DNA from: Sclerurus mexicanus
Lineage: Eukaryota; Chordata; Aves; Passeriformes; Furnariidae
Direction: 5' to 3'
Assembly (NCBI GenBank): GCA_013396755.1
Contig: VWZF01004881.1
Location: 434,001-498,000 of the forward strand
Length of the DNA stretch: 64,000 nt
The notes under the pieces are model-generated. The model worked only from the letters and a program-made list of their open reading frames with translations, did not search any database and was not told the origin of the DNA. The translations under genes were made by a program, and so were the position numbers. Below are positions 1 to 13,300 of this stretch, in pieces. The first letter of the stretch is position 1. Every line of letters begins with the position of its first letter.

Positions 1-1250
1 TTTTAGGCAGCATTAGCTGAGAAGGTGGGATGAGCACGGCCACAAAGCAAGCCCAGTAACAGGACACAGCACCTTCATCTTGGGTCTGCCCAGCTCTGAT
101 TTATGACCGAGGGACATGATTTAATGTCATGCCAATTTGCAGGTGAGGTATAGACAGTAAAGCTTTACCCATTTCGCTGCTCCCTCACATGTGATAGAGT
201 AACAATCACTGCAGGCTTTAAATCACCTTTTCCCAGAGCCATTTCAATGCAACAAGAAGATTGGCCTGTGACTGATGCTGCACACAGCAGGAATTCCTCA
301 TGAGGACACTCTTAATATCCAAGAGAACATATTTTGCTGAAAATAAGCCTTCAGAACCTGACTAATTTTTTGCCATTTGAGTCAAGCACTCTATTTTCTT
401 CCCCTACAGTTGCATTTCTTCTCACATTTTGCTTTCTACCCTTGTTTCTAAAAAGCCTTTCCATCACCAAGAAATCTGCACAAGCATCTTCACCTTTGCT
501 GGTCATTTCTTCAACCCTTCAATAAGGTTTTGTGGAGATGAATGATTTGTGCAAGGCAAATGTTTTATTCATGGCTGAAAATGACCCAGATGAAACCTAA
601 AATAATAATTCACCCCTCTCTGTTTTCAAGTGAAAGGTTAGAACTTGGATTTAACTGGGAAGTTTTATAATGATTTAATAATTAATAATAGTGACAAATT
701 ATTTTCATGCTGGAACCTATTAATAACTTGTCTATAGATAGGACTGGACTCAAATACTCTTATTTTAATGCCCATGAAGGTGTTAGCAAAATCATTTTTA
801 AGCCTTATACTGAAGCCTTTGCTCTAGTTGAATCTCTAAGCTCATAAAAGCTATATGTACACAAGACAGGTAAACAGATTAACAGTTTCTCTGGTGTCAA
901 ATCAGTGACCACTGACCCTGGTGGGCCCAACAAATCTTTCAGTGGCATCTCCAGACTGGCCCAAGGAGGCACCTCCAGGATTCAAAACACGGGAAGGGCT
1001 TAAAAGCATCACAAAATGATTTTGTTTCTTTCAGTCCATTCTCTTATCCAGCTTCTTCTGTGCCTGTCAAACATCCTACTCACTAATCAAGTTTATTAAG
1101 TAAAAAAAAAAATGCCTGGAATTGAAGAGAAAATGCAGTCAGGTTGAGAAAGAAATTCCAATATTATATCAAGAGAAGTGGCAATAATTAATGAAGGGGT
1201 AGCAACTAAATCTCTGGGGGCTCCTCCCCACACTTCCACCCCAAAGAAGG

Positions 1251-1294
1251 TTTAATAAATAAAATATATATTACATTTATTATTTATATATATT
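1251..1294. repeat. AT-rich low-complexity tract
   Basis: Almost entirely A and T, with overlapping 'atatat' and 'attt' runs. It is low-complexity sequence and no further function is visible. Confidence 0.7.
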
Positions 1295-1928
1295 GACTAA
1301 CACCCCAGAGTGGTATAGATCAAACTTTAAGGTTTAGAAGGTTAAAACCAAGCTCAAAAAAGACATTTTCAGGGGCACAGAAACTGGTGTAAATAAAAGG
1401 CAAAGTTGCATCCACTTTTCCAGTAATCTTTATACTCTATTCCACAGCTTTATCAGAGCAATTAAATAATCACGTATGACAGATTATCTTACATACATTT
1501 AGCTTTATACAAAGTTTTATTACTATGTTTAAAATACAGATTTTTGGGTTGGGTTTCTGGGGCAGAAAGAAGTGAGGGTGCAGAATATATGAATATGGAA
1601 AGAAATTCTTGAGCCATAGTTGAGTTTATTTCGTGCCATTAAACAGTGGCACTTGTTTCATCCTACACTGAATTTTGTTCATGAAGTAACAGCTCAGTTA
1701 CTCAGGAGAGAAACACAACTGTAGGTATCTAAGAAATCAAATTTCCTCCAAGACATTCAAGTCCTGATAGTTTACAAAAAATTTGGACAATCACCAAAAT
1801 TACCACACCTTAAAGAGAAAACACCAAAGTCAAACTTCATCCGCAACTCACTACCAAATCTATCATGGGCTACAAAAATACACGACCCTAAATTGTCTCT
1901 TTTTGTCATGCTGGAGAACAGAGCACCT

Positions 1929-1980
1929 TTGATCCTCCTTCAAACAGACCACCCTTGATCCTCCTTCAAACAGACCACCC
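1929..1980. repeat. Exact 26-bp tandem duplication
   Basis: The 26-base unit beginning 'ttgatcctccttcaaac' occurs at 1929-1954 and again at 1955-1980 with no mismatch. Two identical copies imply a recent duplication, or a copy number that varies between individuals. Confidence 0.95.
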
Positions 1981-3793
1981 AAAGTCTTCCACTGCAGAGA
2001 ATAAGCTGGAATTTCAAAGGAATTGGAGCCAGAGGAGCCATTTTATCCCTTTGAATTCCCTTGTCTCCCTCCCACATTAAGCACAGCACAGGGAAAAGAG
2101 CAGTTTCCTAATTTATCCCCATGGATCAAGTGGGAATGTGATTGGCAAGACTATGCAGGGCACCCAGCTGATGTTACGGGGTGGAAACGTCACAGGCTAA
2201 AAGTGAACATGAGCTGTTCACCGTGGGAGGAAAAACATCCCTCAAAGGTGCTTTTAGAGGAGTTCCAAGAGTCCTTCCTTCTCAATTTGAGGGCAAATTG
2301 TCTTCAGAAGGAAGTGATTATTTAGTAGTTAACTTTTACTTACTTTGATTTCTTAATGAACTGAAAAATCTTTCAACTCAAAGGTCTTTAGATCCCTGAT
2401 GAGCCGTTGCGGATATTCCTGAGCTAATTCCTTCACCTCGGCCACCTCTACAGAAATATAGATGGCTGAGATCACACCTCGAGATCTGATGTTGTCAGAG
2501 AGCCCAGCAAGCCCACCACCCCCCGTTTCCTGGAAAAATCTGTTCCTTGGAGACCTTTGCACATCAAGAGTTTCCAGCTCCCCTGCCTTAGGCGTGTTTG
2601 ATAAACAAACAAGTTTGACAGCAATGTCACAACAACAACAAAATCTATTAAATGCCACCCAAGATGCCATTGGCTTCTTGGTCTGTGGGCACAGACTCAA
2701 CATGAGCACACAAGAGCATCCCAGACCCTGTGCAGTGACACTACATCACCTTTGCCTGAGCTTTTTATGACTTACTACCACAATCTGTACCCCAGAACTG
2801 AGAATAACCATCTGACCCCGAAGGACCAATGTGGAAGAACAAGAGACACAACCAAGTTGCTGTAAAACAGAGCTGGAATACTTAGAAGGCTCTTTTCCAA
2901 GGAGTTGGAATGAGATCCTGGGTGTCTGTGGCCATGGTTTCTCCAGGAGCTCAGCCTGGCCATGCAGAAACACCCTTGCAGTTCACCTGCAGGCACCTTA
3001 ATCCCCCCAAAATCCACTTGTGCTCCTCAAACCCCCAACAACCTCACTGTTGTGCCTTTCACACATTTCCAGCTGAACTGAGACTTGGAATGGGAATATA
3101 CATATTTTTTTTTATCTGTGCTACAGTGAAACGACCTAAAAAAGGAATACACTTCATCATAACCTAGGAGAAACGCACCAAGCCACTAAAAGTTATCTAA
3201 AAAGTCAGCAAAAATAGTTATCTACCTGTTCTTAGATTCCACTTTGTGCTGTTACATTCTTTTTACTTCAATACATACAATTTATCTCAAGGTAAGGGAG
3301 AAGTGTCTAAAGTCTCTATTAAAGGTAGAGAAACATCCAGGGGAACTGGGGCTTTATATAGGAATTTCAAAGGATTACATCTTTTTTTGGAGCTCCCAGT
3401 AAGTCTTGCTGCAGCTCTATTTTTAAAAGGAAAAGAAAATAAAATTCCATTTTAGTTCAGCTGCTGAGTAGTTATAAATCATCCTTGTTAATCTATTCGA
3501 AAGGTATTCTCTAAATACACATTTCACATAGCCAGCCTACAACACTCAGGACCATTTGCCATCTTAATGGGTTTGTCTCAATGTTTGCAGGACCAAAAAG
3601 AAGGTGACCTAAATTGTCTCCTTTGTGGTTAAGGCTTTTTTTCTATGTCTGAGTTTGGAAAATATAGTTATCCAGGTTAAAATTCCATTTTGCCACATGA
3701 AGATCAAACTTCACGTCCCCTTAAAAACACAAATCTCCATTTCTACTCAAAGCTTTTAAATATTCTTTTCCTCTAAAATTTTTTCTTGGCCAA

Positions 3794-3930
3794 CATCCCT
3801 GGAAGGATTTAAAGGACGTGTGGATGTGGCACTTGGGGATGTGGTTTTGTGGTGGCCTGGCAGTGCTGGGGGAATGGTTGAACTTGACCTCAGAGGGCTT
3901 TTCCAACCTAAAGGATTCCATGATTTTATA
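3794..3930 (+). mobile_element. CR1 LINE 3' fragment, 'lagging gggatgtggtt' subfamily type
   Basis: Sense-strand CR1 3' end. It runs from 'catccctggaaggatttaaagg' through a 'cacttggggatgtggtt' block and a 'ggcagtgctggg' block to 'cttttccaacctaaaggattcc' and a degenerate tail ending 'atgattttata'. This block order matches the CR1 subfamilies whose 3' end carries a 'gtggacttggcagtgctgggtt' segment, unlike most other copies in this window, which carry a 'ccatggcaggggg' segment. It is strongly 5'-truncated and has no coding capacity. Confidence 0.85.
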
Positions 3931-4730
3931 ATTTTTTTGGTTTTAGAGTACATGATGCAATCTCTGGTACAAGTCTGGAGTTTGTGAAGCATTGGCTTAA
4001 CTTCACATTTTCTTCTCTCCAGCTCCTGTAATTACCATTATTTCATCATTAAAGGGAATTATTTTAAAAGGTTCTGGTATAAATGCTGCCAGGCAAAAAT
4101 CTCCATTCTTAAAGGTGCTCAGTCTCTCCAAAGCTAATAAAAAACCTGGAATGTGATCCTTCTGGATCCAGCTTTGGAAATGTGCAGAACTGACCAGCCA
4201 GACTGTCCCAAGCCCCTTCAGAGCCCCTCCTCAGCTTTGTTATCTCTTAAAATTCCCTTTACAGCACCAATATACAATTCCTAAACTGTTCAAAAGTGTG
4301 GTTTTCTCACCAGAACTACGGATTACAGGTTTTTAACAACAGATGAAATGAAATTCCTCAATTCCCATCTACAGCAAGATCTCATTCAGTGCTGTCTGTC
4401 ACCTTTTCACTGAAGCCGTGATTTATAACCCCGAAGTGTGAGTGCCAGCACGACCCGCCTGGCATTTCTGTTTTTAGGTGCTGCACTCCTGTGCCTGCAG
4501 ACACTGTCTGAGGTTTGATGTATGCAATGTCCCCTGACCCCGCGGCTGCCACCACCAAGTGCTTTCAGTGCCATTCTGCAGAGCTCCGAGTTATTTTCTG
4601 CACTGGTTTGCTGCTTGGATTATGGGCTTATTCCTTCAAGCCTGATTTATTCAACAAAGGAAGAGAGGGAAGTTTAAAAGCTGTTGCTTCTATAATTAGG
4701 ATTTCTGTGTCTTTTTGACTTCAGTACTAC

Positions 4731-4760
4731 CACAGAATCATCGAGGCTGGAAAAGACCAG
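4731..4760 (-). mobile_element. CR1 3'-terminal scrap
   Basis: About 30 bases reading 'cacagaatcatcgaggctgg' then 'aaaagaccag', the antisense of the CR1 3' terminus. It is too short to assign to a subfamily. Confidence 0.6.
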
Positions 4761-4866
4761 GTTGTTCTAAAGTGCAACAAAATAAATTACTGAACTAAGT
4801 TTTAATCAGTTTCCCTGATAAACCACTACCTGTGTCTTCCACGAGAATTCAACATAACTGCTGTGT

Positions 4867-5004
4867 ATAGAATCATGGATTCATTGAATCACTGAGTTTG
4901 GAAAACATCTCCAGGATTACCCAATCCAACTTGTGACTGATCCCCACCTTGTCTCCTCCAGGGATGGGGACTCCACCACCTCCCTGAGCAGCCCCTTGTA
5001 ACAC
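4867..5004 (-). mobile_element. CR1 LINE 3' fragment, antisense
   Basis: Starts with 'atagaatcatgg' and a CR1-like 'gtttggaaaacatctccagga' block. It then shows 'ccaccttgtctcctccaggg' and 'gggactccaccacctccctg', which are characteristic antisense CR1 3' UTR blocks. It is diverged from consensus and followed directly by a sense-orientation CR1 tail. Confidence 0.8.
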
Positions 5005-5040
5005 TGAACCAATCCAAACCCTCCTATGATGATTCTATGA
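5005..5040 (+). mobile_element. Short CR1 3' tail in opposite orientation
   Basis: The stretch 'aaccaatccaaaccctcc' followed by 'tatgatgattctatga' resembles the terminal CR1 sense sequence with its octamer-like tail. It abuts the antisense CR1 at 4867-5004, so the two outer ends are both CR1 3' termini pointing outward. Confidence 0.5.
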
Positions 5041-5656
5041 ACTCTGGGATGATGGTTTAGTTATCTTACATCAAAACATGTCATCAAAAAGTTACTTTGA
5101 CACACAGAACCAAATTTTGAAGAAAAATTTTAGAAGTAAGTTAATTTCTGAATATTTTCCCCCCTCAGTTATATTTTTCTGGCCATGAAACACTTGTTCC
5201 ACTGAATGAATTTCAGACAGGGTGGGTTCTGCCCAAACACCTCCAGAAGTAAACGTCCATCCAGTGCTCACACCACCACACAGAGGGCATTTTCTTTGGG
5301 TTTTAATGAATCCAGGCGGGTTTGTCAGCAAGGAATTAGACACAGACACGCCACATTTAGCTCCATTCATGGGCATCTCAGGACTATGTGCCACCTACAA
5401 ACAGATTATTTCTCTGGAAAAGATGCAGATGAACCCAAGGGAAATCCATCCTCCCCTACCATCACCTGCTCGACCACAACTCACCCCCCCCAGTTCTGAG
5501 TTCCTGTAGTGTCCTCTTAAAAGGCGCAAGATGGACACAGGACATCGTAAATCTTGTTTTAAAAGTCCCAACAGCTCAAGGACTTCGGGCATATTGCCCT
5601 TCTGTCACCAGCACAAAGAAAAGCACCATCTTCTATCTTAACACCCAAAATCTATC

Positions 5657-5743
5657 CCCACCGAGAAAACAACTTATTAGTAAACAACTAACATTTCCCA
5701 TAGTGAAAACAATTTATTCCCCACTGAGAAAACAACTTATGAG
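5657..5743. repeat. Imperfect three-copy repeat
   Basis: The unit 'cccaccgagaaaacaactta' recurs as 'cccatagtgaaaacaattta' near 5698 and 'cccactgagaaaacaactta' near 5720. The first and third copies are almost identical and the middle one is diverged. Spacing is uneven (about 41 and 22 bases), so it is a degenerate cluster and not a clean satellite. Confidence 0.7.
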
Positions 5744-8700
5744 CAGAAAGCTCACTGGAAAGGCAATCTGGGTTCTGTGCAGAGGCAGCTCATCAATAAC
5801 TCTACTTTCCAAACGTGCATTATAACGACCTCTATTAGGTACAGTGTCTTACATCAAATGCCTGCATTGCTGGGACTTCCTATCTTGACAGCAGAAACAT
5901 AATAAATCTCCTAATGCTCCACATGTAAATAGAGCCATTAAGGACAAATCTCAATTTCCATTTTTTATTCCACCCAGATTGCTTCAATAATATAAAGGCT
6001 GTTCTCAGAACATGATGAAAATTAAGGTTTGTGGCAAAGAGGTGTCCCAAGGTGTGCTATCAAAAGGAACAACAAAAAGAAGGAATTAAAGGCATCATAT
6101 TAAGCATGAGTTCTCCTGTTAGTGGTGTAAAAAATGAATGACATGAACCTCTATAAAGTAAATAAAAACATGAAAAAGGATCAAAGCAGGCTTGTTTTTA
6201 AGCTAAATGTCTAGAAGTCAAGGTTGGACACTCAAAAAGCTTGGAAAAAAAATATTAATAGCAATTAACTTGACCTTTTTCTTGACAGGAGCTTTGCCCC
6301 CTCCCAAGACACACAAGCCCCCGCTCCGAGGAGCTCCTGGTTCTCCTCCATCAATGCAACCCAGGAGTGTTTGCATGTTTATGCAGCATCATCAGGGGCG
6401 TTCACACAACTATTCATCATATTTCATTGCATCCTGTCCAGAGCCACTGAGTGTTCCTTGAAGCAAAACAGCTTCAAGAAAGAGCCACACTCTCTCCCAA
6501 ACAGGAGAAATGAAACTTGGAAAGTGCTGGTACCTTTGCTTAGTGTCATCCAGGAGAGATTGGTCACGGTTCATCATGCACAGCATATTTTCAAAACCTC
6601 AAGATAAGTAGTCTTTTTTAATGTTCCTTCCACGAAAAGTAGTAAGGGAAGGGCTCCTCTTCCACCCTTACTTTTCTATAAGTCTTGTACCCTTGATTTT
6701 CTGGTGACTGACAACTGCAAAAGAGCTGCCAAAAAGTTGGATTATTTTTCATGGGTTTACTACTTTTCATAAATACATGAATCAGTGTTCCCTTGATTAC
6801 ACATCCCAGTCATGAACAAACTACAAAGCAGGACCTCCAAATCTCACTGCACTTCTGAGTGGTGCCACCACAGCACAGGAACACTGGCATTCCTTATTCC
6901 AGGAAAAGGACAGCATTCCTGTGCTTCTCCAGGTGCAGAACACATACGATGGAGGAAAAGCTGTTTTAAAAATAATTAAAAATCAGTACTGCCATTTTGC
7001 CCAAGCTTCTGTGGATGAGCATCTCCCAACCCTGTATTCCTGATAATACCCCGATAGACCACAGGGATGGCTGAGAGACACAAGACATTGTCCCCTGGTC
7101 CGAGCAGACCCAGGCCCTGCAGCCACTGCCACTTCCAGCCTCTGGCACAGAAAGCCCTGGCACTGAAGCCAAGCTCTGCCAGTGCCACGGCAAGCTCCAA
7201 GGCAGAAGCAATGGCAGTGAGGAGCTGTGATTTATTCAGGGCTGGCAGCTCAGACAGCTCCCATGTTTTCCTCCAACCTGTTCCCTTGATGGATGGAGCC
7301 CCAGCATGAGGGGACAGCAGAGCTCTGGAGGTGACAGCAGCCTGCCCTCCGTGCATGTTTGGCTGATGAACCAGAAGGACCTGCTCAGCCTTTGAGCAGA
7401 GTGAGAAGACTGACTGCAGCAAAGAGGAAGAAACAATCCACTTTTAACATGGGGAGTGAATCTGCAGGAAACTCCCACTATCCTTCACTTTAAAACTGAT
7501 GTTGGGCAAGATCACAATCAGGCCTTGATGATTTTATCTGTTTCACATTGCTGAGGCTGAGCTTTGCTCCATGGACTCATATGGTGTGCTCACACAGGCA
7601 CACACCCCACTGGTGTTACTGTGTGGAGGGCAGGCTCCCCTGGGGCAGAGCTCCTTTCAAAGTACAGCCTCGTGGAACTATAGAGCAAAAATACTTGGAA
7701 TTTTCAAACCCCTCAGCAATGACTATAGTTGTGCTGGGCCTTCAGAGGAGCACAAAAGGGCCCATTATACAAAATAATATTAGTATTTGATACCTGGCAG
7801 TAACTCAGAACACTTGTGACAGGAGAGGAGCCCCAGGTTACATTTCAAATAAGAGCATGAGCAGGTGGCTGTTCTGTCAGTCTGTCTTTGGCCTTCCTGG
7901 GCAAGAAATGTTTGTTTTTAAATTCATTGAGATCTCTATTTCCACCCACACAGAGCAACCGTGTTCTGAGAGCTTTTATCACAGAGCAGGACCAGTCCTG
8001 GGGCTGCAGACTCGCTCTCAGCAGAGAGGCTCTCCACTAGTTAAGTGGTTCACTTGACCCAGAGCAGCTCGGAACAAGCAGAAGAAATGAAGGAGAGCTC
8101 TGTACCACACCCCAGGCTGAAGGTCCCCTTTCCAGAGCTGTTCCAGCCACAGCTCACGTCCTCCCAGCACATCTCTCATGGCATGGGCAGCACTGCTCTT
8201 CTCAGGGGTGGGAGGATGGCACCAGGAGGTCAGCAGAGGGATAAGGACTTTATTAAAAAGGCACAAGGTAAAACTCTTTCCCTTCATGTGAGCATAGAGA
8301 ACAAGCTAACAGCACTCAGCGCCAGCAGAGAGGTGGTGACAGCACAGGATGGGTTTTAGCTGCTTTATTGGGGACTGGCCTGTGGTTATCAATGTTTTCA
8401 TACAGATAATTATGGTTTTCAGTAATAACTAGAGCACTGAAAGTTGAGGGAGGAGTTCAAATGTATCAACATTAGAAACCAATTTCACTACAATAAAAGT
8501 ACACAATGCATTTTGTGGCAGTGGTGAAAAGAACTTTGCTTTTCCCTTCCCTTTGCAAAAAGCTAAAAAAAACCCCAACACAAATCGTGTCCAAACCAAT
8601 TCAACATGATCAGCTAATGAACTCGGTAGCAGCACTTACTTATCCTCCCTTTCCATTATCCCTGTGTTTTTCCTCCTCTCCACAGCACTGCTATCCCTTT

Positions 8701-10080
8701 TTTCCCCTCTGTAGCACAAAAGCATCAATCTCTGTCCCAGCCAGAGTGGGAACTGTCATTTTGGCCAATCGTGCTGCCACTGCCCACGTGCTTGGCTGTC
8801 ACATCAACCCCAAACTTCACTCTCAGCAAGCTGCTTATATTTTAAGTGAGTGCAGGTTTAAGCAGAAGGAGGTGCAGCAACCACCCTGGAGAAGCCTCAC
8901 TGACTGTCCCAGCTCATCCCAGGTCTGCAGATAAAGTGATGAATAGTGAAATACTGGGAGAGTTTGTCCCAGAGCTTTAAGGAAGAGCTGTCAAAGGCAT
9001 GAAAAAGTGTGTTTATCCAACTCTTGTGTGATTGCACCCAACACACCCCCCAGGATCCACCTCCCTGCTCAAGTACTCCACAGCCATGCTGAGGCCACTT
9101 CTGCCTTGAGGATATTCGAGTCTAGTCCTTGAATCAGAGACACCAAGTGTTCACAGACAGAAGGCACCAAGAGAAGGCAATGTGGCAAAACTATCAACTA
9201 CGATACAAACACATCTGAAAAGAAACCCTGAGAATTGATGGCTGTGCAGTGTGACAGGCACGGGCAGCCTGGCAGCAATCCCTGCTCCCCAACTGCTCAA
9301 AGCCAGCCAGGGTCCCCAAACCTGTGATAAAAAGCAGAAACTAAATGGAGCAGAGAAGATGGCCAGAGCTCAAATCCACTTCTGGAGAGCCAGACAACAG
9401 GTTTTGCAGTCAGTAAGACAAGAGGACAACTATGTTCTGATTTGTGTTTTACAATGCAAATAGATTGCAAACAAGTTCCTAAACTCGCTGTGCTTCAGAA
9501 TAAACCTGAGTTAATTAAAGCTGGCAGGGCTTCTGAAAGAAATACAGCAGTTACTGTCAACAAGTATTTGCCGCAGTCACACGCACAAAAAAATCTTGTT
9601 TATTATTCTGCAATTCTGTCTGTTGAAGCAGACCATGAAAATTTTGGCCAGTGACACAAAGCAAGGTCTGCTTGCTGAGATAGATGCACTGTGCAAACCC
9701 TGTGTTGCACAGCACTGAAACAATTCCTCTGAATAACAACAGGGTCCTCTTTTCTCTTGGTGGATCCTTCCCACTAGAGCCCACTTAGCCAGTTCTATCC
9801 ATGCACTTGCATAAATGAATAATAGGTAATGCTTAATAAAGCATTTCAAAGAATCCCTACGCGTCGCTGTGCCTTGAAAAGTGTTTAGCAAAGTGCATCC
9901 CTGACATGGAACACACATCTGATGCTTTGCAGGGGAGAAGGAATATTTCCCCTGTTTTTTTGCTATTCAGCTTTGGTCAGAGACAAGATTTTAGTCAGCA
10001 TTTGTCCACTTTTCGAATTGTAAACCTGTCCCAGAAGAGGTTAACTACCAGTATTTAAATTACTTCCTTTTAGGGAGGAA

Positions 10081-10125
10081 TTTCCTTAGTGATTTTTAGG
10101 AAGGAAGGGCTTTCCTTAGTGATTT
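10081..10125. repeat. 15-bp direct repeat, 30-bp period
   Basis: 'tttccttagtgattt' occurs at 10081-10095 and 10111-10125. The sequence before each copy is also similar ('tagggaggaa' and 'aggaaggaagggc'), so this is an imperfect tandem duplication of about 30 bases. Confidence 0.8.
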
Positions 10126-10266
10126 ACACCTGTAGTTACTTCATAGATTAATTTACACATCTTCAGTACCTCCCAACTCAACATCATTTCCTGCCCTCTT
10201 GTTTCTGCAGCAGCTGCTGTGCCTAAAAAGCCCATTTTAGCCACATTCCCTGCTATGACAGACACT

Positions 10267-10380
10267 GATGGAATCACAGGGTATCCTGAGCTGGGACCAC
10301 CAAGGGCCATCCAAGCCCAGCTCCTGGCTCTGCATGGACAGCCCCAAGAACCCCACCGTGAACCTGAGAGCTTTGTCCAA
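10267..10380 (-). mobile_element. CR1 LINE 3' fragment, antisense
   Basis: Begins 'gatggaatcacagggtatcc' and continues with 'ccagctcctggctctgcatgg', 'acagccccaagaaccccacc' and 'gtgaacctgagagctttgtcc'. These blocks match a CR1 subfamily 3' region whose antisense reads 'cagctcctggccctgcac...cctgagagcgttgtcc'. It is a different subfamily from the 'ccatgggcagggacacc' copies elsewhere in the window. Confidence 0.75.
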
Positions 10381-13300
10381 ATGGACCTGGGCACCTTTGG
10401 GCACCAAGATGACAGCCAAAAAAAATCCCAACTAATCTTCTGTGCACCCATTCTCCTGTGGATTGAGGAACACAGGAGCAAGTGGGTCTTCCCTCTTCCC
10501 TAATTAAACTGTTCCTCTTTGCACACAATCCCCATAGTTATTGAACTCCACATGAGCACCCCTAAGGGGAAGCATAAGGAGCTGTAAGAGCTTTCCATCC
10601 TTCAGTAGATGCTTCCAGGGAGTTCTCGACAGCCAGTTTCATACCAATCTGGACAGATATGAACTATTTACTCTGAAGTAACCTACTTATCATTATCTAA
10701 TAATGAAAGAACAGACTTTAGAAACACACATGCCTCAGTTTCCCTAGAGCAGCGTTACAGAACTCCCACCTCCTGCACACAGACCAAGAACATCCTCCAT
10801 CCTCCTGCTGCTCTCCCATGTGAGGAAGTTACATGACATAAAAGTGATGACAGATTTGCTATTTTGAACTCAATTTTATAATTGAGAAGGGTCAAGAGTC
10901 CAGCTGACCTTCCTGCCGAGATTCCCCAGGTTCCTTATTCAGCAGGAGGACAATTCACATGGATGTCATCCCATGGAACCCCTCCAAAGATCCCAAGGTA
11001 TTTGGGTATGTTCTCACCAGTTCAATTCCACAGAGGTGTTTTTCTGCTCTTAGACAAGGTAGGAAAGGATGAATATCTGACACTGCCAGGGAGGAAAGGG
11101 TTTTGAGTACATGAACAACTATCAAGCTGATGTAAAAATATCTTTTATTAGCCCAGAGAATAATGAGAAGCTGGGTAGGGATCTGTACTTTGTTAGTCTC
11201 TACATAGGCTTTTTGATAAATGCTATTGAAGCACTTTAATTACTTTTTTGTATTAACCATGCACTAGTCAAAGGACTGGGCTTGTTTATACGATCTCCAA
11301 GCTCAAAAATGAATGTAATTGACATTTCTTCTGATCAAAGGAAGTGAATTATTTCTGTGCTGAATTCAAAAGAAGTTTCCCCATAACAACAATGTGCCTC
11401 AGAAGGCTCTCATTACCATAATAGAGCCGGGTCTTCATAGGAACAGGATCAAATGCACCTTTGCACACTCAAATATTCAAGTGATGTTAATTATTTTGCC
11501 ATGGATCCATTCCATTCAATACCATGCTAGTTTTTCAGAGTTGTGTGGTTATTTGGACAAGTAGATTTGCTCACTTAGGTGTTACTCAGCTATTGGAAAC
11601 AACTGCTTGTCCTTGGAAGGGGCCGAAGAAATTGGGACTCTATTCAAAGCCAGCACATGTCAACTAAGCATGTTCCCTAGGCTATCAAGAGGACTATTCT
11701 GTGCTGGAGAGAGCAAGAGGTGTCTTTAGTGGGAGCAGTAAAAATAAGAGGTGGATTGTCCCCCATAGAGAGGTTTGTGTTATGCCCAGAGGGAGTGAGT
11801 CACAAAGACAGCAGCTCTCACCTCCAAAAAACATTCACCTCTTCACAAGGCTCGAGTTTGAGCTCTGTTTCAGTCACACCATTCTCAGGTAGCAGAGATG
11901 AAGCTAATGGCTCATTGGAATAACTAGCATTTTTTGGAATAAGCGACATGGGAAGCTGAAGAAACTTTTAATAACCCAACAGAAAACTCATCAGGAACAC
12001 AGCATTCAGGCTGGTGCACACAAAATCTGCCAAAGAATTAGCGATAGGAAGATCAAACTTACCCTCACATCACCAAGGCTCACTCAAGAGATTGGTTCAA
12101 TTGCCCAGCTTTGTGCAGTGCAAAAGGAAACACCACCCTCCCAGGAGGGAGGACACAAGGAAAAGCAGGACTTGCCTTTCCTCACAGGGAAGGGTAGGAC
12201 TACCCACACCACCACCAAGTTCTCCTTGGTGTTTTCCATGCCCTTGCAAAGCATGGCATGTCCTCTGAGTGTGCCAGAGGAAAGGTGGCACTCTGCAATT
12301 CCCCAGCACACATCCTCTGGCTGGAAGGGCAGGTGTCTGTCTGTGTTCACCTTGGTGAGCTCTAAATCAACCAGCTCAAGCTTAATTACTGCATTTTTCT
12401 AATTCTGTAGGCAAGTGATGGGCCCTGCAGAACCGGGAAATGCTGATGCCAGGATGCCCCATGCTTGAAACAAGGGAGTGATGGACAAGCAGCCCGTGCT
12501 GCAGATCTGGGATCATCCACATTGAGAGAGCACTAAAGCACTTGGAACCAACAGCGAGAGGACAACATGATAAGAGTTGTCACCAGAGAGACAACAAAGG
12601 CTTCAGAAATAAAAATAAAGGTTTATCTTTATGCAGTAGGAAGAAATGGGACAGCTAAAGGGATATAACATTCATGGGGCTGCCAGAGACAACAGCAACG
12701 ACCTGAGCTGCAAAGAGGACTGGAAGGGAGTTCAAGAGATAAAGGATGGGCCACTGAATGAAGTCACAACAGCCCAGATTGCAGATAAGGTGCTGATCAT
12801 TTGTTTAGAAAGGAGAGAATTTCAGAAATATTACTGACAAACTTGGGACACACCAGTGGACAACAAAGTCTTGGAGATAAGTACACTGGGAGTATCAAGA
12901 TAACCACAAGGAGCTGGGCTGGAGAAGGAGTCACTGAACCTGAGTTACTATATAATCAATATTTCCTCTTGATGGTTATGAAACCACAGAGGGATATTTC
13001 CTATGAAGTTTAAGATATTCAAAGAGAAAAATAACTTCCTGAGCTCCTTTGAAAATGCGGGACTAAGTGCTGACATCCATTTGTTCTGGTTAAGGGATGC
13101 AAATATCTATGTATTCACGGCCAAGCACAGAACCTTTCGACGCCTGCTGCCTCCAATTAATACATTAAAACAGCTCCTGCTGCATCCCAGCCCATCACAG
13201 ACAAGTGCTGTCTCGAGAAGCTACATGAGAAAATGGAATTTGAAAACGTTGTTTCCTAAATCTGGAATAAATTCCCAGATAATGAAATAGCTCCCATGCT

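Larger units (their letters stand above)
1..3793. other. Unique non-coding sequence, no gene seen
   Basis: AT-rich DNA without a recognisable gene or CR1 copy. The open frames here are under 120 codons, overlap in several frames and show no domain. It contains an AT-rich tract near 1251-1294, an exact 26-bp duplication at 1929-1980 and a short (CAA)n at 2628-2641. A splice-acceptor-like 'tttgtttctttcag' ends near 1035 but no matching donor follows. Intron or intergenic sequence is the likely reading. Confidence 0.6.
5041..10266. other. 5.2-kb unique stretch without visible CR1; no gene
   Basis: I see no CR1 copy and no recognisable coding exon in this stretch. Open frames near 6976-7422 (minus) and 8506-8934 (plus) reach about 145 codons, but they share bases with frames on the other strand and show no domain. 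An acceptor-like 'acctttttcttgacag' ends at about 6289 and no donor was found. Small imperfect repeats lie at 5657-5743 and 10081-10125. Confidence 0.55.

Noticed and set aside
6976..7422. 148-codon minus-strand open frame with long leucine- and alanine-rich stretches
   Set aside because: It is overlapped by several other frames on both strands and has no recognisable domain. It is probably a by-product of local GC-richness.
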